64,000 nucleotides of DNA from Flavobacteriaceae bacterium PS02337 (GTDB lineage: Bacteria; Bacteroidota; Bacteroidia; Flavobacteriales; Flavobacteriaceae), in the NCBI GenBank assembly GCA_029959285.1, contig JASCOE010000003.1, positions 1 to 64,000 of the forward strand, written 5' to 3'. Shown here in pieces: positions 17,056 through 26,487 of this stretch. The notes below the pieces were generated by a model. It saw nothing but the letters and a program-made list of their open reading frames with translations, was not told the origin of the DNA and made no database searches. Position numbers and translations under genes: made by a program. The first letter of the stretch is position 1. Each line of letters opens with the position of its first letter.

Positions 17056-20000
17056 ATGAATAGTAAAAATACAAAAAGCGTCCTGCATCTAATGTGGACT
17101 GCTAAAGGAGCGGTATTGATGATTTTTATGCTTTTTCTTTCTGCCGGTACATTCGCGCAGGCGAAAAAACAAATCTCAGGAACCGTTTATGATAATACTG
17201 GAACGGTTTTGCCGGGAGCTTCAATTATTGAAGTAGGAACAAAAAACGGAACTACAACAGATTTTGATGGAAAATTTAACCTTCAGGTAGCCGCAGGAAG
17301 TGCAATTAAAATTTCGTTTATCGGAGCAACAACGCAAAAAGTTCAGATTACTGGAAATAACAATTATGAAATTCGTCTGCAAAATGATGGTTATGCATTG
17401 GCAGAAGTTCAAGTTGTTTCAGTTGGTTACGGAAAAGTAAAAAAATCAGATTTGACTGGAGCAATTTCTACAGTTGGAGCAGATGATTTGGTAAAAGGAA
17501 CAATTTCTTCTACAGAACAAGTTTTACAAGGAAAAGTAGCGGGATTGAATATTATTCGTCCTTCTGGAGATCCTGCGGCGGGTTCTACAATTCGTCTTCG
17601 TGGAGGAACTTCTTTAACGGCAAGTAATAGTCCGCTTATTGTGGTGGATGGAATTGCTGGAGTTGATATCAACATTGTTCAGCCATCAGACATTAAATCG
17701 GTTGACGTTCTTAAAGATGCTTCGGCAACAGCAATTTACGGTTCTCGTGGAGCAAATGGAGTAATTATGATTACAACAAAATCGGGAACAAAAGGAGTTT
17801 CCGTTGTTTACAGCGGATTATCGAGTGTGGGTTATGTTACAGATAATTTAGATTTACTTTCGGCAAATCAGTGGAGAGGTTATGTTCGCCAAAACGGACT
17901 TGCAGATGCTGTAGATTACGGTGGAAATACCAATTGGCAAAAAGCAATTGAGCAAACCGCTATTTCGCAATCTCATACTTTAAGTATCAATTCTGGTAAA
18001 GCAGACAGTGGTTTCAGAACCTCACTTTCATACTTAAACAATGAAGGCGTTATTAAAAAATCTGGTTTAGAAAGATTAAGCGGAAACGTAAGCGCTTACC
18101 AATTTCTTGGAGACAATAAAGAGGTAAAATTCGATATGGGATTATTTGCAAACATTGACAAATGGCATCCAATTGATTATAGAATTTTTGAAAGAGCTTA
18201 TAATTTAAATCCAACGATTCCAGTTTACGATTCAAATGGAAATTTTAGCGAAGTAACAGGAAATATTTATCAAAACCCGGTTGAGATTTTAACCAACAGA
18301 ACAATTGATAACGAAAGACACAGACTTTTAGGTTATTTCAAAACAGATGTAAAATTCTTGAATGATTTTACTGCAACTGCCAATATTTCATTAGAACACA
18401 ATGCTGTAAAAGGAGGAACTTACAAACCATCGTATGCTGTTATGGAAGGACAGACTGAAGGTGGTTTTGCTCAAAGAAATTACGCTGAATATACTAATGC
18501 GCAAGGTGAACTTTATGTAAATTATAGTAAAATCATCGACAAACATAATATCGGCGCTTTGGCTGGATATTCTTATCTTGAAAATATCTATCAAGGTTTT
18601 GGAGCGCAAAGAGGTGGTTTTGTAACAGATGCTTTTGGTTATAACAATTTAGGAGCAGGTTACAATTATCGTTTGAGTGATGTTTATTCATATAAAGGAA
18701 AATCAAATTTAGTTTCTTTTTATGCTCGTGCTAACTACGGTTACGATGGGAAATATTTATTGACAGCAACTGTAAGACGTGACGGATCTAGCCGTTTTGG
18801 AGAAAATAATAAATGGGGAACTTTTCCTTCTGCTTCTGCAGCGTGGAGAATTTCTAACGAAGAATTTATGGAATCTTCAAAAGGTTGGTTAGACAACTTA
18901 AAAGTTAGAGTTGGTTACGGAGTTACAGGAAATCAAGATGGAATTGGCGAATATAAATCGCTTTCTATTTTAGGAGTTGGAAATGACAGTTATTACGATC
19001 CAGTTACTAAAACGTGGAGTTTGGCTTATTCACCAAAACAAAACCCAAATCCTGATTTGAAATGGGAATCTACAGAGCAAATTAACGTTGGTTTTGATTT
19101 TGGACTTTTCAACAGAATTACTGGATCTTTTGAATATTATTCTAAAACAACAAAAGATTTATTATACACGTATGAAGTGCCACAGCCTCCTTATTTAGTC
19201 GGAACGATGTTGGCTAACGTTGGAGAAATGTCTAATAAAGGAGTGGAATTGACTTTAAACGCAGATATTGTTAAAGGAGATAAATTCAATTGGAATGCTA
19301 ATTTGACATTAGGACACAACGTTCAAAAAATTGAAAAACTTTCTAACCCAACGTATAAAACAGATGTTATTTACAGTGGTTCTCTTCATGGTTTAGCGGG
19401 TATGTCTGGACAATATTCTCAAATTATTGCAGAAGGATATCCAGTTGGAACTTTCTGGGGATTCAAAAATGCTGGTTTAGATGTAGATGGAAAAATTCAG
19501 TATTACAACGCCGCGAATGAAGTTGTGGCAGAAAGCGCTTTGGTTGATGCAGATAAAAGAGATTTAGGAAACATTCAGCCCGATTTGACTTTAGGAATCG
19601 GAATGAATTTTACTTATGGAAATTTTGATCTTGGAGTTTCAGGATACGGAATGTTCGGTCAAAAAGCATTAAATGCAACCAACATGATGTTAAACGATCC
19701 GAACAGATTACCAGCGTTTAATGTTCCTGATGATTTCTTGAACAGCGGTCTTACTTCGGCTCCAAAATATTCAGATTATTGGATTGAAGATGCTTCTTTC
19801 TTCAGACTTCAAACACTTTCGTTAGGTTACACTTTACCATTAAAATACAAAAAATCTAAAGTGAGATTCTATGTAATGGGAGAAAATCTATTTGTAATTA
19901 CAGGTTACAAAGGTGTAGATCCGGAGATTGGTTTAAATGCTCAAGACGGAATAAATCAAACGGGTGTAATCGACCAAACTGGTTTAGCAGCTCCTGGAAT

Positions 20001-20070
20001 TGACCGATACAATAATTATCCTCGACCAACAACAATTTCTGTTGGACTAAATTTTACGCTGAATAATTAA
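17056..20070 (+). CDS. SusC/RagA-type TonB-dependent outer-membrane transporter
   Basis: The protein has 1004 residues. A signal peptide is followed by a carboxypeptidase-regulatory-like domain (KKQISGTVYDNTGTVLPGAS). The plug comes next (GYGKVKKSDLTGAISTV, LRGGTSLTASNSPLIVVDG, and DVLKDASATAIYGSRGANGV, the family hallmark), then a long barrel ending GLNFTLNN. It imports oligosaccharides through the outer membrane using TonB energy, with SusD as the lid. The length is normal and no breaks are seen. The susD gene follows after 29 bases. Confidence 0.95.
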   Translation: MNSKNTKSVLHLMWTAKGAVLMIFMLFLSAGTFAQAKKQISGTVYDNTGTVLPGASIIEVGTKNGTTTDFDGKFNLQVAAGSAIKISFIGATTQKVQITGNNNYEIRLQNDGYALAEVQVVSVGYGKVKKSDLTGAISTVGADDLVKGTISSTEQVLQGKVAGLNIIRPSGDPAAGSTIRLRGGTSLTASNSPLIVVDGIAGVDINIVQPSDIKSVDVLKDASATAIYGSRGANGVIMITTKSGTKGVSVVYSGLSSVGYVTDNLDLLSANQWRGYVRQNGLADAVDYGGNTNWQKAIEQTAISQSHTLSINSGKADSGFRTSLSYLNNEGVIKKSGLERLSGNVSAYQFLGDNKEVKFDMGLFANIDKWHPIDYRIFERAYNLNPTIPVYDSNGNFSEVTGNIYQNPVEILTNRTIDNERHRLLGYFKTDVKFLNDFTATANISLEHNAVKGGTYKPSYAVMEGQTEGGFAQRNYAEYTNAQGELYVNYSKIIDKHNIGALAGYSYLENIYQGFGAQRGGFVTDAFGYNNLGAGYNYRLSDVYSYKGKSNLVSFYARANYGYDGKYLLTATVRRDGSSRFGENNKWGTFPSASAAWRISNEEFMESSKGWLDNLKVRVGYGVTGNQDGIGEYKSLSILGVGNDSYYDPVTKTWSLAYSPKQNPNPDLKWESTEQINVGFDFGLFNRITGSFEYYSKTTKDLLYTYEVPQPPYLVGTMLANVGEMSNKGVELTLNADIVKGDKFNWNANLTLGHNVQKIEKLSNPTYKTDVIYSGSLHGLAGMSGQYSQIIAEGYPVGTFWGFKNAGLDVDGKIQYYNAANEVVAESALVDADKRDLGNIQPDLTLGIGMNFTYGNFDLGVSGYGMFGQKALNATNMMLNDPNRLPAFNVPDDFLNSGLTSAPKYSDYWIEDASFFRLQTLSLGYTLPLKYKKSKVRFYVMGENLFVITGYKGVDPEIGLNAQDGINQTGVIDQTGLAAPGIDRYNNYPRPTTISVGLNFTLNN

Positions 20071-20099
20071 GCGAATTTGATAACCATAAAATACTAAAA

Positions 20100-21602
20100 A
20101 TGAAAATCAAAATAATAGCACCAATACTTTTAAGTATGCTTTTTACGGTATCATGTACTGATCTGAACGAACAGTTGTATGATCAAGTAGAAGATGGGAA
20201 TTTTGGAAACACAACTAAAGAAATTGATGCGTTGGTTGGTGGAGCTTATTCTTCTTTAAGAGGATTTGCCGACCCGATTTCGAACAACTATCCAACTTGC
20301 GAATATGTTTTCTTTTTGAATGAAACTGTTTCAGATGAAGCGACAATTCCAACAAGAGGAACCAACTGGTACGATGGCGGACAATATCAAGATGCACAAA
20401 AACACACTTGGAAAGCCGACAACAGAATGATTCTTTCGGCTTGGCGTTACAACTATACTGGAATTGCAAAAATCAACGCGATCATTTATCAAATCAATAA
20501 ATCGACTTTGACAGAGCAAGCAAAAGCCCCCATTTTTGCTGAACTAAAAGCCGTAAGAGCATATTACTATTACAATCTTTTAGATTTATTCGGAAATGTG
20601 CCAATTGTAACCAATTTTGAAGATACAGATTTGCCTTCAAACTCAACAAGAAAACAAGTATATGATTTTGTTGAAAAAGAATTGACAGACGCGATTCCGT
20701 ATTTAAATGGAAATGTGGTGTATTCTAAATTAACTAAAAATGTTGCGTATTCGATTTTAGCAAGATTATATCTTAATTCAGAAGCATTTATTGGCGTAGC
20801 GCGTTGGCAAGATTGTATCGATATGTGTCAGAAAGTTTCTGGATATACTTTAACTCCAGATTTCTTTGCCAATTTTGCAACAGAAAATCAGACTTCATCA
20901 GAAATTATTTTCGCTATTCCTTACGATTCAAAAGCGGGGACAGTTGGAAATTACATGAATTCGATGTCTGCACATTACAACCAAAAATTAGCGATTTCTC
21001 CAACAGGAAATTATCCTTGGAGCGCCAACGGAATGTGTGCACAACCAGGAGTATATTCTGCTTTTGCCGATACAGACAAAAGAAAAAAATGTATGCTGCA
21101 CGGCGATCAGATCAACTTAGCAACAGGTTCTGTAATTATGATGGATAACGGAGAACCGTTGACTTATACTGAAAACTTAACAAGTTTGACAGATGCAAAA
21201 GAAAATGAAGGAGTTCGTTTAGCGAAATATGAAATGAAAGCTGGAGAACAATGGGAACGTGATCACGATTTCGTTTTAATTCGTTATGCAGAAATCTTAA
21301 TGATGCAAGCAGAATGTTATGTTCGTTTAGGTTCACCAGATCTGGCTAGACCATTTTTACAGCAAGTGGTTACGCGCGCTGGAGAAGAAATGCCAACTAC
21401 AATTGACCTTGCGTTTATTGATCAAGAATTGCTGAAAGAATTCACATTTGAAGGAAGAAGAAGAACAGACAACATTCGTTTTGGAACTTACTTTCTGCCT
21501 TGGTGGGAAAAAGGTGCAACGGCAAAATACAGAGCTATTTTTCCAATTCCAAGTTCAGTGTTAACAACAAATAAAAACCTGAAACAGAATCCTGGGTATT
21601 AG
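20100..21602 (+). CDS. SusD/RagB-type glycan-binding lipoprotein
   Basis: The protein has 500 residues. The lipobox is MLFTVSC, followed by TDLNEQLYDQVEDGNFG. The body has the TPR-rich SusD fold, with AELKAVRAYYYYNLLDLFGNVP, VAYSILARLYLNSEA and, near the end, LLKEFTFEGRRRTDNIRFG, all typical. It forms the lid on SusC and captures glycan at the surface. A hairpin and a second inverted repeat separate it from the hydrolase genes, so transcription of these may be reduced relative to susCD. Confidence 0.95.
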   Translation: MKIKIIAPILLSMLFTVSCTDLNEQLYDQVEDGNFGNTTKEIDALVGGAYSSLRGFADPISNNYPTCEYVFFLNETVSDEATIPTRGTNWYDGGQYQDAQKHTWKADNRMILSAWRYNYTGIAKINAIIYQINKSTLTEQAKAPIFAELKAVRAYYYYNLLDLFGNVPIVTNFEDTDLPSNSTRKQVYDFVEKELTDAIPYLNGNVVYSKLTKNVAYSILARLYLNSEAFIGVARWQDCIDMCQKVSGYTLTPDFFANFATENQTSSEIIFAIPYDSKAGTVGNYMNSMSAHYNQKLAISPTGNYPWSANGMCAQPGVYSAFADTDKRKKCMLHGDQINLATGSVIMMDNGEPLTYTENLTSLTDAKENEGVRLAKYEMKAGEQWERDHDFVLIRYAEILMMQAECYVRLGSPDLARPFLQQVVTRAGEEMPTTIDLAFIDQELLKEFTFEGRRRTDNIRFGTYFLPWWEKGATAKYRAIFPIPSSVLTTNKNLKQNPGY

Positions 21603-21610
21603 GTTATTTA

Positions 21611-21658
21611 ATGTCAGTCTTCCATGTTGGTTAGTCGTGGAAGGCTGACATATTTTTT
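21611..21658 (+). terminator. Hairpin between susD and the hydrolase genes
   Basis: ATGTCAGTCTTCCA at 21611-21624 pairs with TGGAAGGCTGACAT at 21638-21651 (one G-U), then ATTTTTTAAA. It may end some transcripts after susD, or protect the 3' end of the susCD mRNA. Confidence 0.65.
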
Positions 21659-21673
21659 AAAAATTACTAAAGA

Positions 21674-21762
21674 TTTTTTTTGCCACAGATTAAAATGATT
21701 TTCACAGATTATTTTTTTATAAAAAATCCTTTTTAATCCCTTTAATCTGTGGCAAAAAAAAA
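21674..21762. repeat. Inverted repeat GCCACAGATTAAA
   Basis: TTTTTTTTGCCACAGATTAAA at 21674-21694 is mirrored by TTTAATCTGTGGC plus an A-run at about 21741-21762. The arms enclose a second short copy of CACAGATT. It is a stable intergenic palindrome between susD and the GH71/99-like gene. Confidence 0.75.
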
Positions 21763-21792
21763 AGTAATCATGAGTTCAAAATAAATCTCAGT

Positions 21793-23037
21793 ATGAAAAG
21801 ATATATCACATCATTGGTTTTTGGTTTAATGAATATTGTGATGGTTGCTGGCTGCAGCAGCGATGACAAAAGTTCAGATAAACCGACAGAACCAGAAAAA
21901 ACAGCACCTGTTGCGATTGAGAAAACCAACAGCACCAAAATTTACATGCACTATATGCCGTGGTTTGAAACCAACGAAAGCAGTGCCGATAAAAAATGGG
22001 GATACCATTGGACAATGGCAAATAAAAATCCGAACAATGTAAATGCAAGCGGAAGAAGAGAAATTGCATCTTATTATTATCCGCTGATTGGGCCTTATCA
22101 CTCAGGCGATAAAAATGTGATTGAAAATCATTTACTTCTGATGAAATATTCAGGAATTGATGGAATTCTAATCGATTGGTACGGCACTTACGATGTTAAC
22201 GATTACAGAATGGTAAAAGAAAATACAGAACAGCTAATTGCAATGTTAGATAAAGTTGGTTTAGAATACGCCATTGTATACGAAGACCGATTTTTAACAA
22301 ATGTTGTCAATGCTGGAAAAGCCATTTCGGTAACCAGCGCAGCAAAAACAGATTTGGCTTATGTACAAAATAATTATTTTACTGATGCTAATTATATCAA
22401 AATTAATGGCAAACCACTTTTGATGAATTTTGGACCAATTGTTTTACAGACAGCTGCCGAATGGACTAATGTATTCAATACATTAACAGCAAAACCAACT
22501 TTCTTAACGCTTTGGGATCATTCTGTAAAAGCGGGAGACAATGCTTCTGGCGAATATGCGTGGGTGTATAAAGACAATAGTTATCTGACGAATTTCTATA
22601 CAAACACAAAACCAAAATTAGGCGTTGCAATGGGAAGCGCTTATCCTGGTTTTAAAGTTTTTTATGCAGAAGGTGGAGGCGGAGCAGCAATCGGCTGGAC
22701 AATCGATCATAAAAACGGAGCGACGCTTGATGAAACACTTACACTAGCTAAAAATGCCAATGTAAATTACCTGCAATTGATTACGTGGAATGATTTCGGA
22801 GAAGGAACCATGATTGAGCCAACAGTCGAATTTGGTTATTCTTTCGTTGAAAAAATAAAAACTTTCGCTGGAGTAAAAAATACAGAAAGTATATTTCCGG
22901 AAATCAGCAAATTGTATGATTTACGCGTACAGAAAAAAGGAAATGCAGAAGCCCAGAAAAAACTCGATCAGGCGTTTAATTATTTTGTTTCGATGCAGCC
23001 TGCAAAAGCAAAACAAATACTGAGCGAAATTAAATAG
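21793..23037 (+). CDS. Glycoside hydrolase family 71/99-like lipoprotein
   Basis: The protein has 414 residues. The lipobox MVAGC is followed by acidic SSDDKSSDKPTEPE, which resembles the surface-export signal of flavobacterial lipoproteins. The TIM-barrel reads IYMHYMPWFET, GIDGILIDWYG, EYAIVYEDRF and LQLITWNDFGEGTMIEP. The last is the acid-containing motif shared by GH99 and WbsX-like proteins. GH71 enzymes cut alpha-1,3-glucan and GH99 alpha-1,2-mannan, and the GH97 neighbour favours an alpha-glucan. It probably makes the first cut at the cell surface. The family assignment is by motif, not by search. Confidence 0.75.
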   Translation: MKRYITSLVFGLMNIVMVAGCSSDDKSSDKPTEPEKTAPVAIEKTNSTKIYMHYMPWFETNESSADKKWGYHWTMANKNPNNVNASGRREIASYYYPLIGPYHSGDKNVIENHLLLMKYSGIDGILIDWYGTYDVNDYRMVKENTEQLIAMLDKVGLEYAIVYEDRFLTNVVNAGKAISVTSAAKTDLAYVQNNYFTDANYIKINGKPLLMNFGPIVLQTAAEWTNVFNTLTAKPTFLTLWDHSVKAGDNASGEYAWVYKDNSYLTNFYTNTKPKLGVAMGSAYPGFKVFYAEGGGGAAIGWTIDHKNGATLDETLTLAKNANVNYLQLITWNDFGEGTMIEPTVEFGYSFVEKIKTFAGVKNTESIFPEISKLYDLRVQKKGNAEAQKKLDQAFNYFVSMQPAKAKQILSEIK

Positions 23038-23062
23038 AGCTGTAATTAATACAATTTAAATA

Positions 23063-25081
23063 ATGAAAAACAGAAAATATAGATACTGTATAATTGCGCT
23101 TGCTTCAATCGTGATGCTGGCGTGCAGTACTAAAAAAACGTATAAAATCAGTTCTCCAGAAAAAATATCTGAATTAACTTTTGAATTAACATCAACTGGA
23201 CAGCCTCAATATAGTTTTTCTTCTAATGGAAAATCGGTTATTGAACCTTCTCTCATGGGATTTGAATTTCAAGGTTTAACCAAAATGACCGACGGTTTTG
23301 AAGTGGTTTCAACCGAAGAAAAAACGTCAGATGAAACTTGGGAACAGCCTTGGGGCGAATTCAAAAAAGTGAGAGATCATCATAACGAATTGATTGTTCA
23401 TTTAAAAGAAGCAAAAGGCGAGGAGCGTTTGGTAGATATTATTTTTAGAGTTTTTGATGATGGAGTAGGTTTTCGATATGAATTTCCAAAACAGCCACAT
23501 TTAGGAAAAGTCAAAATTTCTAATGAAATAACGCAATTTACATTCAAAGATAATAATGACGTTTGGTGGATTCCTGTTCACCGTGAAAATAGTTATTACG
23601 AAAGTACTTATCGCAAAACATTAATGAGTAAAACAGATACCATTAATACGCCCGCAACTTTCGAAACCAAAGACAAATTGTATGTGGCAATTCACGAAGC
23701 CAATTTAACAGATTTTGCTTCAATGACTTTATTAAAAACCAATGATAAGCAATATAAAAGTGATTTAGTGCCGTGGGCTGATGGTGTAAAAGTATATGCT
23801 GAAACACCTTTTAAAACGCCCTGGAGAACGATTGTGGTTGGAAAAAATCCTGGAGAAGTGGCAACTTCAACCATTATGCTGAATCTAAACGAGCCGTCAA
23901 AAATTGAAGATTTATCTTGGATAACGCCTTCGAAATATATCGGAATTTGGTGGGGAATGCATCTAGAAAAATATACTTGGGGACAAGGACCAAAACATGG
24001 TGCAACTACAAAAAATACGAAAGAATATATCGACTTTGCAGCAAAAAATGGTTTCGATGGCGTTTTGGTAGAAGGCTGGAATGAAGGCTGGGACGGCGAT
24101 TGGACTGCTGACGGTTCTGCATTTAGTTTCGTAAAAGCGTATCCAGATTTTAATTTGGAAGAAATTACAAAATATGCTGCCATTAAAAATGTTCGTTTAA
24201 TCGGGCATCACGAAACGGCTGGAGCAACTAAAAATTATGAAACTCAATTAGAAGATGCTTTCAAATTGTATCAAAAAATGGGTGTGAATTCAGTTAAAAC
24301 GGGCTACGTAAACAAATTTTTAGATAAAAAAGAATGGCACGATAGTCAATACGGAGCGCGTCATTACAGAAAAGTGATCGAAACGGCGGCTAAATATCAT
24401 ATTATGATTGACAATCACGAACCAATGAAAGGAACTGGAATTCAGCGTACTTATCCAAACTTTATGTCTCAAGAAGGCGGACGCGGACAAGAATACAATG
24501 CATGGTCTGTAGATGGAGGAAATACGCCAGAACATTTAACGACTTTGCCTTTCACCAGAATGCTTTCTGGACCTTTTGATTATACTCCAGGTAATTTCAA
24601 TTTTGATTATAAAACACCTTCTGGAGCAAAAGTGCAGACCACTTTGGCAAATCAATTGGCGCTGTATGTTATTATTTTCAGTCCGTTGCAAATGGCTTCA
24701 GACTTACCAGAAAATTATGAAGGAAAACCAGAATTTCAATTTGTAAAAGATGTGCCTTGCACTTGGTCAGATACCAAAGTTTTAGATTCAAAAATTGGAG
24801 AATATACTACAATCGCCCGTAAAGATTGGGAGGAGAAAAACTGGTATTTAGGTTCTATAACAAATAGCAACGCAAGAGATTTAAAAGTAGCGCTTTCATT
24901 CTTAGATAAAGACAAACAATACGAAGCAGAAATATATGCAGATGGAGCAGGAGCAAATTATAAAACAAATCCGTATCCGGTTACAATCTCTAAACAAGCA
25001 GTAAACAGCAAAACCGTGTTAAACATCAAATTGGCAGCTGGCGGAGGAACAGCAATAAAATTCACTCCAATAGAAAAATAA
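23063..25081 (+). CDS. Glycoside hydrolase family 97 alpha-glucosidase (SusB-like)
   Basis: The protein has 672 residues. The lipobox is VMLAC, followed by basic STKKTYK with no acidic stretch, so it should face the periplasm. Residues about 30-280 are the N-terminal beta-sandwich (SPEKISELTFELTSTGQPQY). The TIM-barrel begins near IGIWWGMHLEKYTWGQG and holds VLVEGWNEGWDGDW, IDNHEPMKGTG and MSQEGGRGQEYN. The Glu residues of the last two fit the inverting SusB type. It would release glucose from imported alpha-oligosaccharides. It is the last gene of the operon. Confidence 0.9.
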   Translation: MKNRKYRYCIIALASIVMLACSTKKTYKISSPEKISELTFELTSTGQPQYSFSSNGKSVIEPSLMGFEFQGLTKMTDGFEVVSTEEKTSDETWEQPWGEFKKVRDHHNELIVHLKEAKGEERLVDIIFRVFDDGVGFRYEFPKQPHLGKVKISNEITQFTFKDNNDVWWIPVHRENSYYESTYRKTLMSKTDTINTPATFETKDKLYVAIHEANLTDFASMTLLKTNDKQYKSDLVPWADGVKVYAETPFKTPWRTIVVGKNPGEVATSTIMLNLNEPSKIEDLSWITPSKYIGIWWGMHLEKYTWGQGPKHGATTKNTKEYIDFAAKNGFDGVLVEGWNEGWDGDWTADGSAFSFVKAYPDFNLEEITKYAAIKNVRLIGHHETAGATKNYETQLEDAFKLYQKMGVNSVKTGYVNKFLDKKEWHDSQYGARHYRKVIETAAKYHIMIDNHEPMKGTGIQRTYPNFMSQEGGRGQEYNAWSVDGGNTPEHLTTLPFTRMLSGPFDYTPGNFNFDYKTPSGAKVQTTLANQLALYVIIFSPLQMASDLPENYEGKPEFQFVKDVPCTWSDTKVLDSKIGEYTTIARKDWEEKNWYLGSITNSNARDLKVALSFLDKDKQYEAEIYADGAGANYKTNPYPVTISKQAVNSKTVLNIKLAAGGGTAIKFTPIEK

Positions 25082-25127
25082 ATTAGTTTAGTTTTATTTT
25101 GAGTTAAGTAAGTTTAAGTAGTTTGAC

Positions 25128-25172
25128 AATAAACCCGATAGCAGAGCAGTTATCGGGTTTATTATTTTTTTG
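25128..25172 (+). terminator. Terminator of the polysaccharide operon
   Basis: AATAAACCCGATA pairs perfectly with TATCGGGTTTATT across a 10-nt loop, then ATTTTTTTG. It lies 47 bases after the GH97 stop. Confidence 0.85.
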
Positions 25173-25218
25173 TTTAAAGTTTCAGGTTTCAGTTTTTCTT
25201 AACTTTGAACTTAATTTT

Positions 25219-25333
25219 AACGCAAAGGACGCAAAGTCTTTTTGATAAGCGAGATTTTATAAAAACGCAAAGTTCGCAAAGCTTTGAAAAAAAACTTTGC
25301 GAACTTTGCGTAAATCTTAGCGCTCTTTGCGGT
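25219..25333. repeat. Nested palindromic repeat, second copy of the CGCAAAGAACGCAAGG family
   Basis: AACGCAAAGGACGCAAAG near 25219 is partly mirrored by CTTAGCGCTCTTTGCGGT ending 25333. An inner pair, AACGCAAAGTTCGCAAAG (25264-25281) with CTTTGCGAACTTTGCGT (25295-25311), is nearly perfect. The organisation matches 4291-4436. It is followed by an AACTTAGTATCTTAGCCTC-type stretch to 25378. Confidence 0.8.
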
Positions 25334-25380
25334 AAAAAAAACTTAGTATCTTAGCCTCTCAGTACCTTAGAACCTCAAAA

Positions 25381-26313
25381 CTAATGTTTATAAAGCTTCA
25401 CGTGGTTTCCGAAACTATAAGTTGCCGTAATACTCGGACCATTATATCCCCATTTTAAATATCCATTCAGACGTTCTCTTTCAGCGTCAACTCTAAAATT
25501 TAAGCCATTATACCCTGCAGTCAAGCTGAAATTTTGATACACATTAAACAAAACAGATAAATTATAGCTAACAATTCGCCCGTCGATATTATCAATTTTT
25601 ACTGCAAGATAATTAGCGTTTACAAACAATCCCCAGCGTTTAGCCAAAACAAATTCTCCCCAAACGCCAATATCTGGTAGCGGAGCCGTAAAAGCAAAAT
25701 TATCTTTATATTCAGCACTTGCCTGATCAGCTTCTAAACGAAGACCAACATCTGCAAAAAGTACATGCGCACCAATTAACAATCCAGCTTCGTATTTTGG
25801 TTTTGATAAAAAGGCATATCCATAATATATTCGAGCAATTTGAACATTAAAAAAAGCGCTGACTCTTGCGTTTACATCATAAGTATGATCTCCAAAATTA
25901 ATTTCACGTTGCAATGTTTTTTCTGAAGTTCTGTCTAAAACAAAATACTCTGTACCTAATCTAGATCTTCTGGAGATTCGCCAGTCAAAAGTTGCCATAA
26001 AAGAAGAACTTGATTTAGAAAAGCCCAGATCATCTTCAAGATCTATTTCTGTTCCTGCATTTCCGTTGTTTGTGCCCACTTGTACCTGTGTGTTATTTAC
26101 AGGAAAAAATGCACCAGCAGTTACTTTAAATCTTCTCGCGTGCCACGGAAGGTCGTCGGCATAACTGTCCTGAAGATCTTTATTTTCAGTCTTAAAATCA
26201 CTTTCAGTTTTAAAAGTTGAAAAATTTTCAATAGAATTACTTTCTGCTACAGTTTGAGCTTTTAGGGGGATCCAAAAGAGTGTCATTACCAAAAAAACAA
26301 ATAATTTTTTCAT
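25381..26313 (-). CDS. Outer-membrane beta-barrel protein of unknown function
   Basis: The protein has 310 residues with a signal peptide (MKKLFVFLVMTLFWIPLKAQ). From about residue 60 amphipathic strands alternate, ending in an aromatic-rich strand (ITATYSFGNHVKLYKH), as expected for a small outer-membrane barrel. I recognise no named family. The acidic region between the signal and barrel may be a short periplasmic or plug segment. It is convergent with the GH97 operon and not obviously part of it. Confidence 0.65.
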   Translation of the reverse strand: MKKLFVFLVMTLFWIPLKAQTVAESNSIENFSTFKTESDFKTENKDLQDSYADDLPWHARRFKVTAGAFFPVNNTQVQVGTNNGNAGTEIDLEDDLGFSKSSSSFMATFDWRISRRSRLGTEYFVLDRTSEKTLQREINFGDHTYDVNARVSAFFNVQIARIYYGYAFLSKPKYEAGLLIGAHVLFADVGLRLEADQASAEYKDNFAFTAPLPDIGVWGEFVLAKRWGLFVNANYLAVKIDNIDGRIVSYNLSVLFNVYQNFSLTAGYNGLNFRVDAERERLNGYLKWGYNGPSITATYSFGNHVKLYKH

Positions 26314-26452
26314 CAGATTTAGTTTTTAGATTTTGATTAGGTAATATTTAACAATAAAGTTAGTAAATATTATCGTTCAATTTTCTTTTTTGATTTGAAT
26401 TATTTGTTTGAAATGTCTGGTTATCAGTAAAATATAAAATTTAATTAGATTT

Positions 26453-26483
26453 AGTTGACATGTCATCCTTTTTTGTAAATTTG
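26453..26483 (+). promoter_or_regulatory. marR promoter with overlapping operator
   Basis: TTG at 26455-26457, an 18-base spacer and TAAATTTG at 26476-26483 form a Bacteroidota promoter. The -33 lies inside the palindrome TGACATGTCA (26456-26465, within AGTTGACATGTCAT). A related palindrome precedes the MATE gene. Binding of the MarR protein here would block its own promoter. The ATG is only 4 bases after the -7 box, so the mRNA would be nearly leaderless. Confidence 0.65.
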
Positions 26484-26487
26484 CTTC

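Noticed and set aside
23692-24183. 163-codon minus-strand frame within the GH97 gene
   Set aside because: Antisense to the catalytic barrel of GH97; Pro/Ser-rich composition typical of a shadow frame.
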